From Thioglobus_A sp964344985 (GTDB lineage Bacteria > Pseudomonadota > Gammaproteobacteria > PS1 > Pseudothioglobaceae), in NCBI GenBank assembly GCA_964344985.1, contig CAYFPI010000005.1, positions 20,194 through 84,193 on the forward strand: a stretch of 64,000 nt of DNA, given 5' to 3'. Each line of letters begins with the position of its first letter. Position 1 is the stretch's first letter. The notes under the pieces are model-generated. The model was not told the origin of the DNA and made no database searches. It was given only the letters and a program-made list of their open reading frames with translations. Positions 8,753 through 17,751 of the stretch are shown here, in pieces. The translations under genes were made by a program, and so were the position numbers.

Positions 8753-9832
8753 CTATACTAATACTTTGCCATTGCGCACAAATGGCGGTTTAACTATTTT
8801 AGCTGATACCAATTTATTTCGCATCTCAATTTCACATGATCCTGTTGTACCCATTGGTACTCTTGCAAGTGCTATGGCCTTGCCCATGGTTGGTGAAAAT
8901 GTACCCGAAGTCACCTCTCCATCGCCTAAACTAGTCACTACTTTTTGATGATCACGAATCACACCCTTGCCTTCTAATACCAATCCAACAATGGTTTTTT
9001 TAACCCCATCATCTCTTAATTTTTCTAACGCCTTACGCCCTACAAACACTCGCTCTTCATTATTTAAATCTATTGTCCAAGTCAGCGCTGCTTCAAGTGG
9101 TGAAACATCTTCATTCATCTCTGAACCGTACAAGCTCATTCCAGCTTCTAATCTAAGTGTATCACGAGCACCTAACCCACAAGGTTTAACGCCAGACTCT
9201 AGTAGCATTTTCCAAGTAAATTCAGCCGATTTTTCAGGAATCATAATCTCAAAACCGTCTTCACCAGTATAGCCTGTACGAGCCACAAACAACCCGCCAA
9301 GACTTGCTGCGTTAAAAGGCTTTAATTCACCACAAACCTCTTCCACACCTGGAATTGCTTCATACACTTTTTGACGAGCATTAGGTCCTTGAACAGCAAT
9401 CATGGCTAAATCTAATTGTGGCTCAACCGATACATCAAACCCCTTGACTTGAGCATTAATCCAGGCAATGTCTTTTTCTGTAGTTCCAGCATTAATCACC
9501 ATACGATAGTTTTCATCATCTTGGTAATAGACAATTAAATCATCAACCACACCACCTGATTCATTAAGCATACAGCTATACAGGGCTTTCCCTGGGTTTT
9601 TTAATTTATCAACATCATTGGCAATTAAGGTTTGTAAAAAAACTTTGGCTTGCGCGCCTTTAAAATCAACCGTAGTCATGTGTGATACATCAAACATGCC
9701 AACATCTTCACGTACAGCATGATGCTCTTCAATTTGAGAGCCATAATTAAGTGGCATTTCCCAGCCGCCAAAATCAACCATTTTTCCACCAGCATTAACG
9801 TGCGCTTGGTATAGGGGAGTATGTTTCAACAT
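8753..9832 (-). CDS. gcvT: Glycine cleavage system T protein (aminomethyltransferase)
   Basis: Transfers the methylene unit from lipoyl-bound intermediate to tetrahydrofolate and releases ammonia. 359 residues, normal for GcvT, with HVNAGGKMVDFGGWEMPL at the N terminus, DVSHM, the folate-site Asp region, TGYTGEDGFEI and LGARDTLRLEAGM, and the C-terminal beta-barrel ending KPPFVRNGK. The gene follows yciB by 4 bases and precedes gcvH. No glycine riboswitch-like leader is present because the gene sits inside an operon. Confidence 0.95.
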   Translation of the reverse strand: MLKHTPLYQAHVNAGGKMVDFGGWEMPLNYGSQIEEHHAVREDVGMFDVSHMTTVDFKGAQAKVFLQTLIANDVDKLKNPGKALYSCMLNESGGVVDDLIVYYQDDENYRMVINAGTTEKDIAWINAQVKGFDVSVEPQLDLAMIAVQGPNARQKVYEAIPGVEEVCGELKPFNAASLGGLFVARTGYTGEDGFEIMIPEKSAEFTWKMLLESGVKPCGLGARDTLRLEAGMSLYGSEMNEDVSPLEAALTWTIDLNNEERVFVGRKALEKLRDDGVKKTIVGLVLEGKGVIRDHQKVVTSLGDGEVTSGTFSPTMGKAIALARVPMGTTGSCEIEMRNKLVSAKIVKPPFVRNGKVLV

Positions 9833-9836
9833 TGAA

Positions 9837-10484
9837 TTATTTTTCCTTAATGTGTTTACTAATAAAAATAACCGTAATAACGATCAATACAAAAGTAAGC
9901 CCCATGGTACCAAATAATTTGAAATTTACCCACGATTCTTCTGTGGTTTGTGCCGCAACACATAGATCCATCATTGTGGTAGTTGCACAATCAAGCTCAG
10001 TTAATTCAACCTTGGGATCTAGAGTTGTCGCTGAAAATAGTGCATCTCTTGCTTTTAATGCCAGTTCAACATAATAAGCATTAACTATTGCAATGCCCAC
10101 AAAACCAATACCCCAAAACCAAGTTAGTTGATTCCAAACTTGGGCAGGAAGTTTCAACTCTTTACCCATCATTCTTTGCAATAATGTCTTCTTACCCACA
10201 TAAATACTAGCAATTAACGCCAAAGCAAACACTACATACAAAACACTTACTTTCCACATAATGAACGCAGGGTCACTAATAGCAATGGTAATACCACCAA
10301 ACACCACTAAAAGCCCAAATGTAATTAGATGTGCCTTTTCAAACTTGCCTGTTTGATAACGAGTGATTGCCATCTGAACAGCAGTCGCGCCAATCATGGC
10401 GTAGATTGCCATGTATAGCCCGTAGGTTTTATAAACAATAAAAAATAGTGCTATCGGAAAAAAATCAAGTAAAAATTTCATCAC
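9837..10484 (-). CDS. yciB: Inner-membrane septation protein A family
   Basis: Multi-pass membrane protein of the YciB/IspZ family, linked to envelope integrity and intracellular septation; biochemical role unsettled. Five hydrophobic segments, with KFLLDFFPIALFF at the N terminus, KPT-like KLPAQVWNQLTWFWG in the middle and WVNFKLFG before the last helix. At 215 residues it is about 35 longer than the E. coli protein: an extra hydrophilic segment containing ELDCATTTMMDLC lies just before the last helix. Starts one base before the end of the PP0621-like gene, which suggests coupling. Confidence 0.88.
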   Translation of the reverse strand: MMKFLLDFFPIALFFIVYKTYGLYMAIYAMIGATAVQMAITRYQTGKFEKAHLITFGLLVVFGGITIAISDPAFIMWKVSVLYVVFALALIASIYVGKKTLLQRMMGKELKLPAQVWNQLTWFWGIGFVGIAIVNAYYVELALKARDALFSATTLDPKVELTELDCATTTMMDLCVAAQTTEESWVNFKLFGTMGLTFVLIVITVIFISKHIKEK

Positions 10485-10694
10485 CTACCCCAAACATTTT
10501 TTAGAGCAATAAACTTTGCCATTTTGAATAATGGCTTCATTTTCAGGAATATGAGTCTTGCAAACGTGACAAGAAACCATTTTGCTATCTGATGGTTGCG
10601 CCACTGTACTGCTTGGATTTTTCCTAAATTTTTTAAACAAAACAAACCCTAGCCAAACAACCAGAACAACGATAATTAGTTTGATAATCCCCAT
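10485..10694 (-). CDS. Small PP0621-like membrane protein with Cys motif
   Basis: A 69-residue protein of unknown function. Residues 1-20 form one membrane helix (MGIIKLIIVVLVVWLGFVLF); after a basic linker come CHVC (CxxC) and a C-terminal YCSKKCLG, four cysteines that could bind one metal ion. This layout matches the PP0621 family of short proteins seen in many Gammaproteobacteria. An upstream TTG could add five residues, but the ATG at 10692-10694 is preferred. It heads a minus-strand operon with yciB, gcvT, gcvH and the RNB nuclease. Confidence 0.7.
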   Translation of the reverse strand: MGIIKLIIVVLVVWLGFVLFKKFRKNPSSTVAQPSDSKMVSCHVCKTHIPENEAIIQNGKVYCSKKCLG

Positions 10695-10737
10695 GAAATC
10701 TCGACTCAAAAAGATGGAATTTTACCAAGCCCGCGTG

Positions 10738-10743
10738 TATAAT
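10738..10743 (+). promoter_or_regulatory. -10 box of tRNA-Leu
   Basis: TATAAT 38 bases before the mature tRNA 5' end, in a short GC-rich-to-AT-rich transition; the -35 (TGGAAT, 17-base spacer) is weak. Confidence 0.5.
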
Positions 10744-10781
10744 TTCCCCTTTTTATGTGTCTATAACAATTTGATAGTACT

Positions 10782-10868
10782 GCCCGGGTGGTGAAATTGG
10801 TAGACACACAGGACTTAAAATCCTGCGGCTTCGCGGCCGTGCCGGTTCGATTCCGGCCCCGGGCACCA
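10782..10868 (+). tRNA. tRNA-Leu(UAA)
   Basis: 87-base class II tRNA with encoded CCA. Acceptor GCCCGGG pairs with CCCGGGC. Anticodon stem CAGGA/TCCTG holds loop CTTAAAA with anticodon TAA. A long variable arm (CGGCTTCGCGGCCG region) and T arm GCCGG-TTCGATT-CCGGC complete the leucine type. A strong terminator follows directly, so the gene is a single-tRNA unit. Confidence 0.97.
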
Positions 10869-10875
10869 TATTTTT

Positions 10876-10908
10876 AAAAAAAAGACTTCTGCTGAAGTCT
10901 TTTTTTTT
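10876..10908 (+). terminator. Intrinsic terminator of tRNA-Leu
   Basis: Stem agacttc/gaagtct (10883-10889, 10894-10900) with loop TGCT, preceded by eight A and followed by eight T, so the effective stem is longer. Begins eight bases after the tRNA CCA end. Confidence 0.93.
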
Positions 10909-10971
10909 GCTTTAAAAACCCTACAAAGTCAGTAATTTCTTAAGATTTAACCCCTATTTTCTTACGATAAA

Positions 10972-12696
10972 ATGTTGTGTATGAATAGCGGGAAAAATAA
11001 AATAAAAACTCTAGATGAGCTTTCTAAATTTGCTGATTACTCATTTATTAATTCTTTAAACCAGGATCCTGAATCCACACCCGACGGCGTTGACCACAAT
11101 CCAAGGCAAGTGCTGAGTGGGCACTATGTTAATGTCAACCCAACATCTATTAAAGATTCCGACTACATTGTACACAGTCCGACTTTATTTAATGAGCTCG
11201 GTCTCTCTGATGCATTAGCGCATAGCGATGATTTTATCAAGTTATTTTCAGGTGATGCTAGTCATGTTCCAGGCTCAATGCGCACTTTTGGCTGGGCAAC
11301 GGGCTATGCACTAAGTATTTTTGGCACCGAATATTTTCAACAATGTCCTTTTCAAACAGGGAATGGTTATGGCGACGGACGCGCTATTTCAATACTTGAA
11401 GTTTGTATTAATAACAAGCGCTGGGAAATGCAGCTTAAAGGCGGTGGACGCACACCTTATTGTCGCGGCGCTGATGGTCGCGCAGTGCTTAGATCTAGCG
11501 TGCGAGAATTCTTGGCTCAAGAACATATGCATGCACTGGGTGTGCCAACCTCTAGGTCTTTAAGCCTATACGCATCCAAATCCCAAACCATTAACCGACC
11601 TTGGTATTCAATGGACTCTCATTCCAAAGACCCCGATATTATGATTGCAGATCCAGTAGCTATTTCAACACGTGTTGCGCCATCGTTTATCCGTGTTGGA
11701 CAATTGGAGCTTTTTGCCCGACGCGCCCGAAAACAAGAACATCCAAACGCATTAAAAGAATTAGAAATGATTTTTTTGCACTTGATTGACAGAGAATATG
11801 CCCATGAAATTGACCCAACATTGCCACTAGAAGAAAAGCTAACAAGTCTAGCTGTTGCATTTAAAGATCGACTTGCTTCATTGGTAGCCAATTGGATTCG
11901 TGTGGGTTATTGCCAAGGCAACTTTAATAGTGATAATTGCGCAGCCGGTGGCTTTACCTTAGATTACGGCCCTTTTGGATTTTGCGATGAATTTGACCCT
12001 AACTTCCAACCATGGACAGGAGGTGGTGATCATTTTGCTTTTTTCAACCAACCCATTGCTGCTGAAAAAAATTTTCAGATGTTTTGCAAATCAATAGAGC
12101 CACTACTTAGTAACCAACTTGGACCTTTAGCTAAGCTAAACCAAATCAAGCTTGATTTTGGCATAACCATGACAACTAAAATGCAAAGCATGTGGGCCGC
12201 TAAACTCGGGCTTGGTAAACACGATGAGACTTTAGTTAACGAATTAATTGGCTTAATGTATCACACCCAAGTTGATTACACAATATTCTTTAGAGAGCTT
12301 TCGCAATTACCAACTAATCTTGAAACCATTAAACGCAGTTTTTACAAAAAAAACTTATCAAATGAGGGGGTAGAATTGTGGAAAAATTGGCTGGATAAAT
12401 GGTATTCAATTGCAACTAACATCAATAATTTAGATCTACTTAACTTGAAATCAACCCACGGGTTGATTGAAAAGATGAACAATACCAATCCAAAATACAG
12501 CTTGAGAGAATGGTTTTTAATGCCGGCATACCAACAAGCAGCCAAACAAGATTACGACAGAGTGCGCGAACTACAAAGTGTTATGACACAACCTTATGCG
12601 CAGCTTTCAAGTGAAATTGAAAAAAAATACTACCGCTTAAAACCCAAAGAATTGTTTGATATTGGCGGACTGTCTCAATATAGTTGCTCTTCATAA
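10972..12696 (+). CDS. selO: Protein adenylyltransferase SelO
   Basis: Pseudokinase-fold enzyme (YdiU/SelO family) that transfers AMP to protein hydroxyls, linked to redox stress. Recognised by GNGYGDGRAISILEV, KGGGRTPYCRGADGRAVLRSSVREFLAQEHMHALGVPT, NFNSDN (catalytic block) and DYGPFGFCDEFD. The end, QYSCSS, carries Cys where many eukaryotic SelO proteins carry selenocysteine. At 574 residues it is clearly longer than E. coli YdiU (about 478). ATG at 10972 is used; ATG at 10981 is equally possible and neither has a clear ribosome site. Stands alone between tRNA-Leu and ridA. Confidence 0.92.
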   Translation: MLCMNSGKNKIKTLDELSKFADYSFINSLNQDPESTPDGVDHNPRQVLSGHYVNVNPTSIKDSDYIVHSPTLFNELGLSDALAHSDDFIKLFSGDASHVPGSMRTFGWATGYALSIFGTEYFQQCPFQTGNGYGDGRAISILEVCINNKRWEMQLKGGGRTPYCRGADGRAVLRSSVREFLAQEHMHALGVPTSRSLSLYASKSQTINRPWYSMDSHSKDPDIMIADPVAISTRVAPSFIRVGQLELFARRARKQEHPNALKELEMIFLHLIDREYAHEIDPTLPLEEKLTSLAVAFKDRLASLVANWIRVGYCQGNFNSDNCAAGGFTLDYGPFGFCDEFDPNFQPWTGGGDHFAFFNQPIAAEKNFQMFCKSIEPLLSNQLGPLAKLNQIKLDFGITMTTKMQSMWAAKLGLGKHDETLVNELIGLMYHTQVDYTIFFRELSQLPTNLETIKRSFYKKNLSNEGVELWKNWLDKWYSIATNINNLDLLNLKSTHGLIEKMNNTNPKYSLREWFLMPAYQQAAKQDYDRVRELQSVMTQPYAQLSSEIEKKYYRLKPKELFDIGGLSQYSCSS

Positions 12697-12776
12697 AGTG
12701 ACTCAAGGTATTATTTGCGCCACATTCGGCCATTATTTCGTATAATTTGTAGCATACTGATTTATTAAAAAATAAC

Positions 12777-13184
12777 ATGCAAAAACACATCGTCTCAACT
12801 GATAAAGCCCCACAAGCTATTGGCACCTACTCTCAAGCAGTATGCACAACCAGTGGCTCAACCGTTTACCTATCTGGACAAATTCCTTTGATACCTGAGA
12901 GCATGGAGATGGTTGAAGGTGATATTAGCGAACAAATTCACCAAGTTTTTAAAAATCTAAGCGCTGTTTGTGAAAAAGCAGGTGGCAATTTAAATGAGAT
13001 TGTTAAGCTTAATATTTTTCTAACAGATCTTAACAACTTTGCTGTTGTCAATGAAATTATGGCGCAGTATTTTATTGAACCTTATCCAGCGCGTGCAGCG
13101 GTAGGTGTTAATGAATTACCAAAAGGGGCGCAGGTTGAAATGGACGCCATCATGGTCATTGAGCCTTGCAGTTATTCTTACTAA
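12777..13184 (+). CDS. ridA: RidA family enamine/imine deaminase
   Basis: Hydrolyses reactive 2-aminoacrylate and related enamines made by PLP enzymes. 135 residues with APQAIGTYSQAV, VYLSGQIPL, FKNLSAVCEKAG and the C-terminal PARAAVGVNELPKGAQVEM, including the conserved Arg that holds the substrate carboxylate. TATAAT at 12741-12746 gives a promoter -10 with a ~25-base leader. Begins the long plus-strand run; recG follows after 34 bases. Confidence 0.93.
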   Translation: MQKHIVSTDKAPQAIGTYSQAVCTTSGSTVYLSGQIPLIPESMEMVEGDISEQIHQVFKNLSAVCEKAGGNLNEIVKLNIFLTDLNNFAVVNEIMAQYFIEPYPARAAVGVNELPKGAQVEMDAIMVIEPCSYSY

Positions 13185-13218
13185 TAAACCGATTTTGGTT
13201 TTGAATTAAATAAACTCA

Positions 13219-15285
13219 ATGAGTCAATTATCTGATCCGATTATCTCACTCAACGGATTGGGGCCAAAAGCACAAGAAAAACTCAATAACATTGGCATTT
13301 ACAATTTGGAACACTTCTTGTTTCACTTACCACTACGTTATCAAAATAAAACCAAATTCAGCCATCTTAATGAAGCTCAAGTTGGCGATGAAATATTGAC
13401 CCAACTCACCATTGATCGCATTGAGGAGCTACCTACCAAGCAAAGACAATTGTTATGCTATTTGTCTGATGAGAACAATAGAACGCTACTTTTACGATTT
13501 TTTAACTTTAATCAATATCAAAAACAACAACTAGTTCGTGGCGACATTATTGAATGTTTTGGTGAGGTAAAAATTGGGCGAGATGGATTAGAAATGCACC
13601 ATCCTGAATACCGGTTAATCTCCAAAGGTCAAGCAACACTGCTGGAAAAAACTTTAAGCCCTATTTACCCATTGACTGGAAACATTCATCAGCCACAATT
13701 AAAAAAATGGATTGATATTGCCTTAGAGGCCTTAAAAAAATCAACCTTGGTTGATAATTTAGAAAATTTGGCAAAAAACTCTATGCCAACTTTAAAGCAA
13801 GCATTAAATACGCTACATCATCCACAAATTGACGAAAATATCGATGAAATAGCGAATTTTAGGCACATTTCGCAACAAAGACTCATTATTGAAGAGCTTT
13901 GCGCTCAACAACTTAGCCTGCTTAAGCTTAAAAGCGAGCGTAAAAGCAAAATTTCCAATATTTTTAAAATTTCTCACACCTTATCAAAGCAGTTATTAAA
14001 AAATTTAGGCTTTGAATTAACCCATGCACAACAAAAAAGCATTGACGAAATTAATCACGACTTGTCTTCAAACCATCCAATGCTTAGATTATTGCAAGGT
14101 GATGTTGGCTCTGGAAAAACCATTGTGGCTGTATTTGCTTGCTTACAAGCCATTGAAAATAATTTTCAAGCAACCATTATGGCGCCCACTGAGATTTTAG
14201 CCGCACAGCATTTGCATGGATTTTCAGAATACTTAAAGCCTCTTGGTATTAATATTGCATTTTTAACCGGATCTCAAAATCCTCAACAACGCTCAGAACA
14301 GTTAGAAAAAATATCCTCTGGAGAGGCTCAAGTTGTTATTGGCACTCATGCTTTATTTCAAGAAAGGGTTGAATTTAAGAAACTTGGACTGGTTATTATT
14401 GATGAACAGCACAAGTTTGGTGTGCATCAGCGTCTACTTCTAGCAAAAAAGGCTGATAACACACCACATCAATTAGTCATGACTGCCACTCCTATTCCGC
14501 GCTCACTTACCATGAGTGCTTATGCAGATTTAGACTCCTCTATTATTGATGAACTGCCACCAGGAAGATCTCCTGTAAAAACCATTGCGCTGGGCAACCA
14601 AAGAAAAGATGAGGTGGTTAATAAAATTAGACAAGTTTGTCAAGATGGCAATCAAGTTTATTGGGTATGCACATTGATCGAAGAATCAGAAGCCCTGCGA
14701 GCAGAATCAGCTACCAATACCCATCAGTACTTAGAACAAAATTTAGAAAATTTAGACATTGTTCTTATTCATGGAAAAATGAACAAGCAAGAAAAATCAT
14801 CCATTATGCAACGATTCTCTCAAGGAGAAATTGACGTACTGGTTGCGACTACTGTTATTGAAGTGGGTGTCAATGTGCCAAATGCATCACTCATGGTAAT
14901 TGAAAATTCTGAACGCTTAGGGCTTGCACAACTTCATCAACTGCGTGGTCGTGTTGGCAGGGGGTGTGATCAAAGTATTTGTATTTTAATGTATCAAGCA
15001 CCACTAAGCGCTACTGCTACTGAGCGTCTGGACATTCTTCGTCAAACCAATGATGGGTTTAAAATTGCTAATAAAGATTTAGAGCTTCGCGGTCCGGGTG
15101 AAATATTAGGCACTCAACAAACAGGTGTTGCTGATATGAAAATTGCCAATATTGTGCGTGACGGTTACTTGCTTAAGCATGTAAATTATTATGCGCAACA
15201 ATTTCTACACCTAGACGAATCAACACAACAAGCGTTAATCAATCGCTGGATTACTAACGACAAATCCCAATACGCCACCACTTAG
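13219..15285 (+). CDS. recG: ATP-dependent DNA helicase RecG
   Basis: Double-strand DNA translocase that regresses stalled replication forks and branch-migrates junctions. 688 residues, full length. The N-terminal wedge domain (about 1-250) includes LNGLGPKAQEKL and LPLRYQNKT. Helicase motif I is GDVGSGKT, motif Ia MAPTEILAAQH, motif II DEQH, motif III TATPIPR, motif V/VI region IEVGVNVPNAS and QLRGRVGRG, followed by the TRG-like LRQTNDGFKIANKDLELRGPGE. No Shine-Dalgarno is obvious. Confidence 0.97.
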   Translation: MSQLSDPIISLNGLGPKAQEKLNNIGIYNLEHFLFHLPLRYQNKTKFSHLNEAQVGDEILTQLTIDRIEELPTKQRQLLCYLSDENNRTLLLRFFNFNQYQKQQLVRGDIIECFGEVKIGRDGLEMHHPEYRLISKGQATLLEKTLSPIYPLTGNIHQPQLKKWIDIALEALKKSTLVDNLENLAKNSMPTLKQALNTLHHPQIDENIDEIANFRHISQQRLIIEELCAQQLSLLKLKSERKSKISNIFKISHTLSKQLLKNLGFELTHAQQKSIDEINHDLSSNHPMLRLLQGDVGSGKTIVAVFACLQAIENNFQATIMAPTEILAAQHLHGFSEYLKPLGINIAFLTGSQNPQQRSEQLEKISSGEAQVVIGTHALFQERVEFKKLGLVIIDEQHKFGVHQRLLLAKKADNTPHQLVMTATPIPRSLTMSAYADLDSSIIDELPPGRSPVKTIALGNQRKDEVVNKIRQVCQDGNQVYWVCTLIEESEALRAESATNTHQYLEQNLENLDIVLIHGKMNKQEKSSIMQRFSQGEIDVLVATTVIEVGVNVPNASLMVIENSERLGLAQLHQLRGRVGRGCDQSICILMYQAPLSATATERLDILRQTNDGFKIANKDLELRGPGEILGTQQTGVADMKIANIVRDGYLLKHVNYYAQQFLHLDESTQQALINRWITNDKSQYATT

Positions 15286-15299
15286 CTTAAAATACTCGC

Positions 15300-15770
15300 A
15301 TGATTGAGACAAAAGAGTTGGTTTGGAAAAATCTATCTGAAATTAATACTGCGCCAAGCGCGCTAAAACCATGGCTAGACGATGGTCAGTCCTTAACAGC
15401 AAAGCTTAAACATAAATTTAGTGATTTTTCTGTTCGAGTAGTCTCTCAAACTAAGAGTATTCCCCACAAAAACGAACTTCATGTGCTTGAATTTAATGAC
15501 GAATGTGTTATTCGTGAAGTAGAGCTTTTAGGCAACACTCAAGTGGTAGTATTCGCACGCTCCGTTATTCCTGTTAATCAAGACACTCAAGATCTCTTAT
15601 CTATTGGCTCCAAACCTTTAGGTGAAATTCTATTCAACGATCCAAAAATACAACGCGGTAAGTTGCAAATCACTCATACAGGATCCACTTGGGGAAGACG
15701 CTCAACTTTTAATATTGGCTCAACCAAACTTTTAGTTAGTGAGTTTTTTTTAGAAAACCTTTATGCGTGA
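15300..15770 (+). CDS. ubiC: Chorismate pyruvate-lyase
   Basis: First committed step of ubiquinone synthesis: chorismate to 4-hydroxybenzoate plus pyruvate. 156 residues, full length for the small UbiC fold. Visible family features are the start LVWKNLSEINTAPSALKPWL, VIREVELLG, VVFARSVIP, PLGEILF and the C-terminal GRRSTFNIGSTKLLVSEFFL. It overlaps cmoA by 8 bases, an unusual pairing with a tRNA-modification gene. UbiA is not adjacent, but a UbiH-family hydroxylase lies at 56.7 kb. Confidence 0.9.
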   Translation: MIETKELVWKNLSEINTAPSALKPWLDDGQSLTAKLKHKFSDFSVRVVSQTKSIPHKNELHVLEFNDECVIREVELLGNTQVVVFARSVIPVNQDTQDLLSIGSKPLGEILFNDPKIQRGKLQITHTGSTWGRRSTFNIGSTKLLVSEFFLENLYA

Positions 15771-16476
15771 CGATCTATTTAACAAGAAAAACGATTTGGT
15801 TGACTTTACTTTTGATAAAAGTGTTGTCGATGTATTTGATGACATGGTTAGACGTAGTGTTCCTGGCTATCAATCCATGATTGAAATGATAGGGCTATTG
15901 GTTAAAACTTATGGGCAAGACAATACCAATTATTACGACTTAGGCGCCTCAACAGGTGCCACCTCGCTAGCAATAGGTGTAAACAATCCTTACACCAACA
16001 ATAAAATTATTGCAGTTGATAATTCAATTGATATGGTAGAAAGATGTCGTCAAAACTTAACTAATAAGATTAATTATGCAGAAATTGTTTGCGATGATAT
16101 TAATAATATTGATATAAATAACGCCTCTGTTGTTATTCTTAATCTTACCTTGCAGTTTATAAAACCCAATGATCGACAATCATTAATCAATAAAATCTAT
16201 CAAGGCTTAAACCCAAGTGGCGCTCTTATTGTTTCTGAGAAAATTCATTTTAACAACGATAAAAAACAACAGCAAATGACGAACTTGCACTTAGACTTTA
16301 AGCGTGCTAATGGATATAGCGAGTTAGAGATTTCTGCAAAACGCCAGTCGATTGAAAATGTGCTTATTACCGATGATAAAAAAACCCACTTTAATCGCTT
16401 TGATCAAGCTGGATTCAGTAGTAGTATTTGTCATTTTCAGTGTCTTAACTTTGCATCCTTTTTAGCGGTAAAATAA
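15763..16476 (+). CDS. cmoA: Carboxy-S-adenosyl-L-methionine synthase
   Basis: Converts SAM and prephenate to carboxy-SAM, used by CmoB for wobble uridine (cmo5U34) modification. 237 residues with F-DKSVVDVFDDMV, RRSVPGYQSMIEMIG, the SAM loop YYDLGASTGATSLAI, AVDNSIDMVERCR and the late ESEKIHF-like SEKIHFNN. It draws prephenate from the chorismate branch, which may explain its overlap with ubiC. cmoB is not in the window. Confidence 0.92.
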   Translation: MRDDLFNKKNDLVDFTFDKSVVDVFDDMVRRSVPGYQSMIEMIGLLVKTYGQDNTNYYDLGASTGATSLAIGVNNPYTNNKIIAVDNSIDMVERCRQNLTNKINYAEIVCDDINNIDINNASVVILNLTLQFIKPNDRQSLINKIYQGLNPSGALIVSEKIHFNNDKKQQQMTNLHLDFKRANGYSELEISAKRQSIENVLITDDKKTHFNRFDQAGFSSSICHFQCLNFASFLAVK

Positions 16477-16484
16477 GCCTCATT

Positions 16485-17069
16485 ATGTTACTCATGATTG
16501 ACAATTACGACTCATTCACCTATAACCTGGTGCAATATTTTGGCGAGCTGGGCCAAGAGGTTGAAGTTCATCGTAATGACGAAATTACCATTGATGAAAT
16601 TAAAAAACTAAACCCTGAATTTTTAGTAATATCTCCAGGGCCTTGCACGCCAAATGAAGCAGGGATTTCTATTGAAGCCATTAAACATTTCTCTGGAAAA
16701 ATACCAATGATGGGGGTATGTTTGGGATTCCAGGCCATGGTTCAAGCGTTTGGCGGTGATATTATTGGCGCTAAAGAAATCATGCATGGAAAAATATCAA
16801 AGGTTTATCACACCAATAAAGGTATGTTTGCCAACCTTAAAAATCCACTTAATGCCACACGCTATCATTCATTGGTGGCAGACCAAACAAGCTTGCCAGA
16901 ATGTTTTGAAATCACCTCTTGGACTAAAGATGAAAGTGGCGAAATTGATGAAATCATGGGGATCAAACATAAAGAATTTGATATTGAGGGCGTGCAGTTT
17001 CACCCGGAATCTATCCTAACTGAACAAGGTCACGACATGCTAAATAACTTTTTACAAGGAGCTAAATGA
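16485..17069 (+). CDS. Anthranilate / aminodeoxychorismate synthase glutaminase subunit
   Basis: Class I glutamine amidotransferase supplying ammonia to a chorismate-using synthase. Catalytic triad: Cys in GVCLGFQA, His and Glu in VQFHPESI; the start LLMIDNYDSFTYNL and ISPGPCTPNEAG are typical. 194 residues. Sequence alone does not separate TrpG from PabA, and one protein often serves both; neither trpE nor pabB is adjacent. Third chorismate-linked gene in a row after ubiC and cmoA. It overlaps the rhodanese gene by 4 bases. Confidence 0.9.
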   Translation: MLLMIDNYDSFTYNLVQYFGELGQEVEVHRNDEITIDEIKKLNPEFLVISPGPCTPNEAGISIEAIKHFSGKIPMMGVCLGFQAMVQAFGGDIIGAKEIMHGKISKVYHTNKGMFANLKNPLNATRYHSLVADQTSLPECFEITSWTKDESGEIDEIMGIKHKEFDIEGVQFHPESILTEQGHDMLNNFLQGAK

Positions 17070-17485
17070 ACGAAATTATTGACTTTTTGCTTGCCGAAGA
17101 GCAGCTATTTACCACTATTACGCTGGTTTTATTACTTGCCTTGCTAATTGGCAATATCATTGCAGACAAAAATAGAAAATATGAAATTATTGATGCTAAT
17201 AGTGCGGTCGCTCTAATGGACGAAGACATTATTGTGCTAGACGTAAGAGAGAAAAAAGAAAGAAAACAAGGATATATTGATGGCGATGTCCATATTCCTC
17301 TTGCTAATGTAAAAGACAAATTAAATACACTTGATAAAAATAAAAAAGTACTGGTCTATTGCCGTAGCGGATCAAGATCTGCACATATTGCAGGCTTATT
17401 AACTCGTAATGAATTTGAAAATGTTTACAATCTTAAAGGCGGAATACAGGCCTGGAAAAGAGCGAAACTACCTATTAAAACTTAA
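17066..17485 (+). CDS. Membrane-anchored rhodanese-like protein
   Basis: Single-domain sulfurtransferase-like protein. A membrane helix at residues 16-33 (TTITLVLLLALLIGNIIA) anchors it, with the rhodanese domain from about 40 to 139. The active-site loop is YCRSGSRS with the nucleophilic Cys; VLDVREKKERKQGYIDG and NLKGGIQAWKRAKLP are standard. It resembles YibN, which lies beside grxC in many Gammaproteobacteria, and grxC follows here too. The sulfur acceptor is unknown. Confidence 0.85.
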   Translation: MNEIIDFLLAEEQLFTTITLVLLLALLIGNIIADKNRKYEIIDANSAVALMDEDIIVLDVREKKERKQGYIDGDVHIPLANVKDKLNTLDKNKKVLVYCRSGSRSAHIAGLLTRNEFENVYNLKGGIQAWKRAKLPIKT

Positions 17486-17499
17486 ACAAGGAGTTGGTC

Positions 17500-17751
17500 A
17501 TGAAAAAAAACACTATTTACTGCTCAGACAGCTGCCCTTTTTGTCAACGCGCTTACCAGCTATTAGAAAGAAGAGGTATTCCTTTTAAGAAACACTATGT
17601 AAAAAGTCAAAATGACTGGAATGAGGTTATGGAGCTTACAGGTAGGTCTACTGTGCCACAAGTGTTTATTAACGGCGTTCATGTAGGTGGATTTGATGAC
17701 TTGTCAGCGGCTGATCAATCAGGAAAATTAGACAAAATTTTAAATGGCTAA
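17500..17751 (+). CDS. grxC: Glutaredoxin 3
   Basis: Small dithiol glutaredoxin that reduces disulfides with glutathione. The ATG at 17500 is preferred over an in-frame TTG at 17494 because AAGGAG at 17488-17493 is ideally spaced to the ATG. 83 residues with active site CPFC, TVPQVFINGVHVGG (cis-Pro and glutathione-binding residues) and a terminal helix. Sits between the rhodanese and gpsA genes, which it overlaps by 8 bases. secB, often between grxC and gpsA, is missing. Confidence 0.95.
   Translation: MKKNTIYCSDSCPFCQRAYQLLERRGIPFKKHYVKSQNDWNEVMELTGRSTVPQVFINGVHVGGFDDLSAADQSGKLDKILNG

Noticed and set aside
8753..9832. Glycine riboswitch upstream of gcvT
   Set aside because: gcvT lies 4 bases after yciB inside an operon, leaving no space for a leader.
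10972..12696. Selenocysteine-containing SelO
   Set aside because: The end reads CSS with a normal Cys codon; no in-frame TGA or SECIS-like element is seen.
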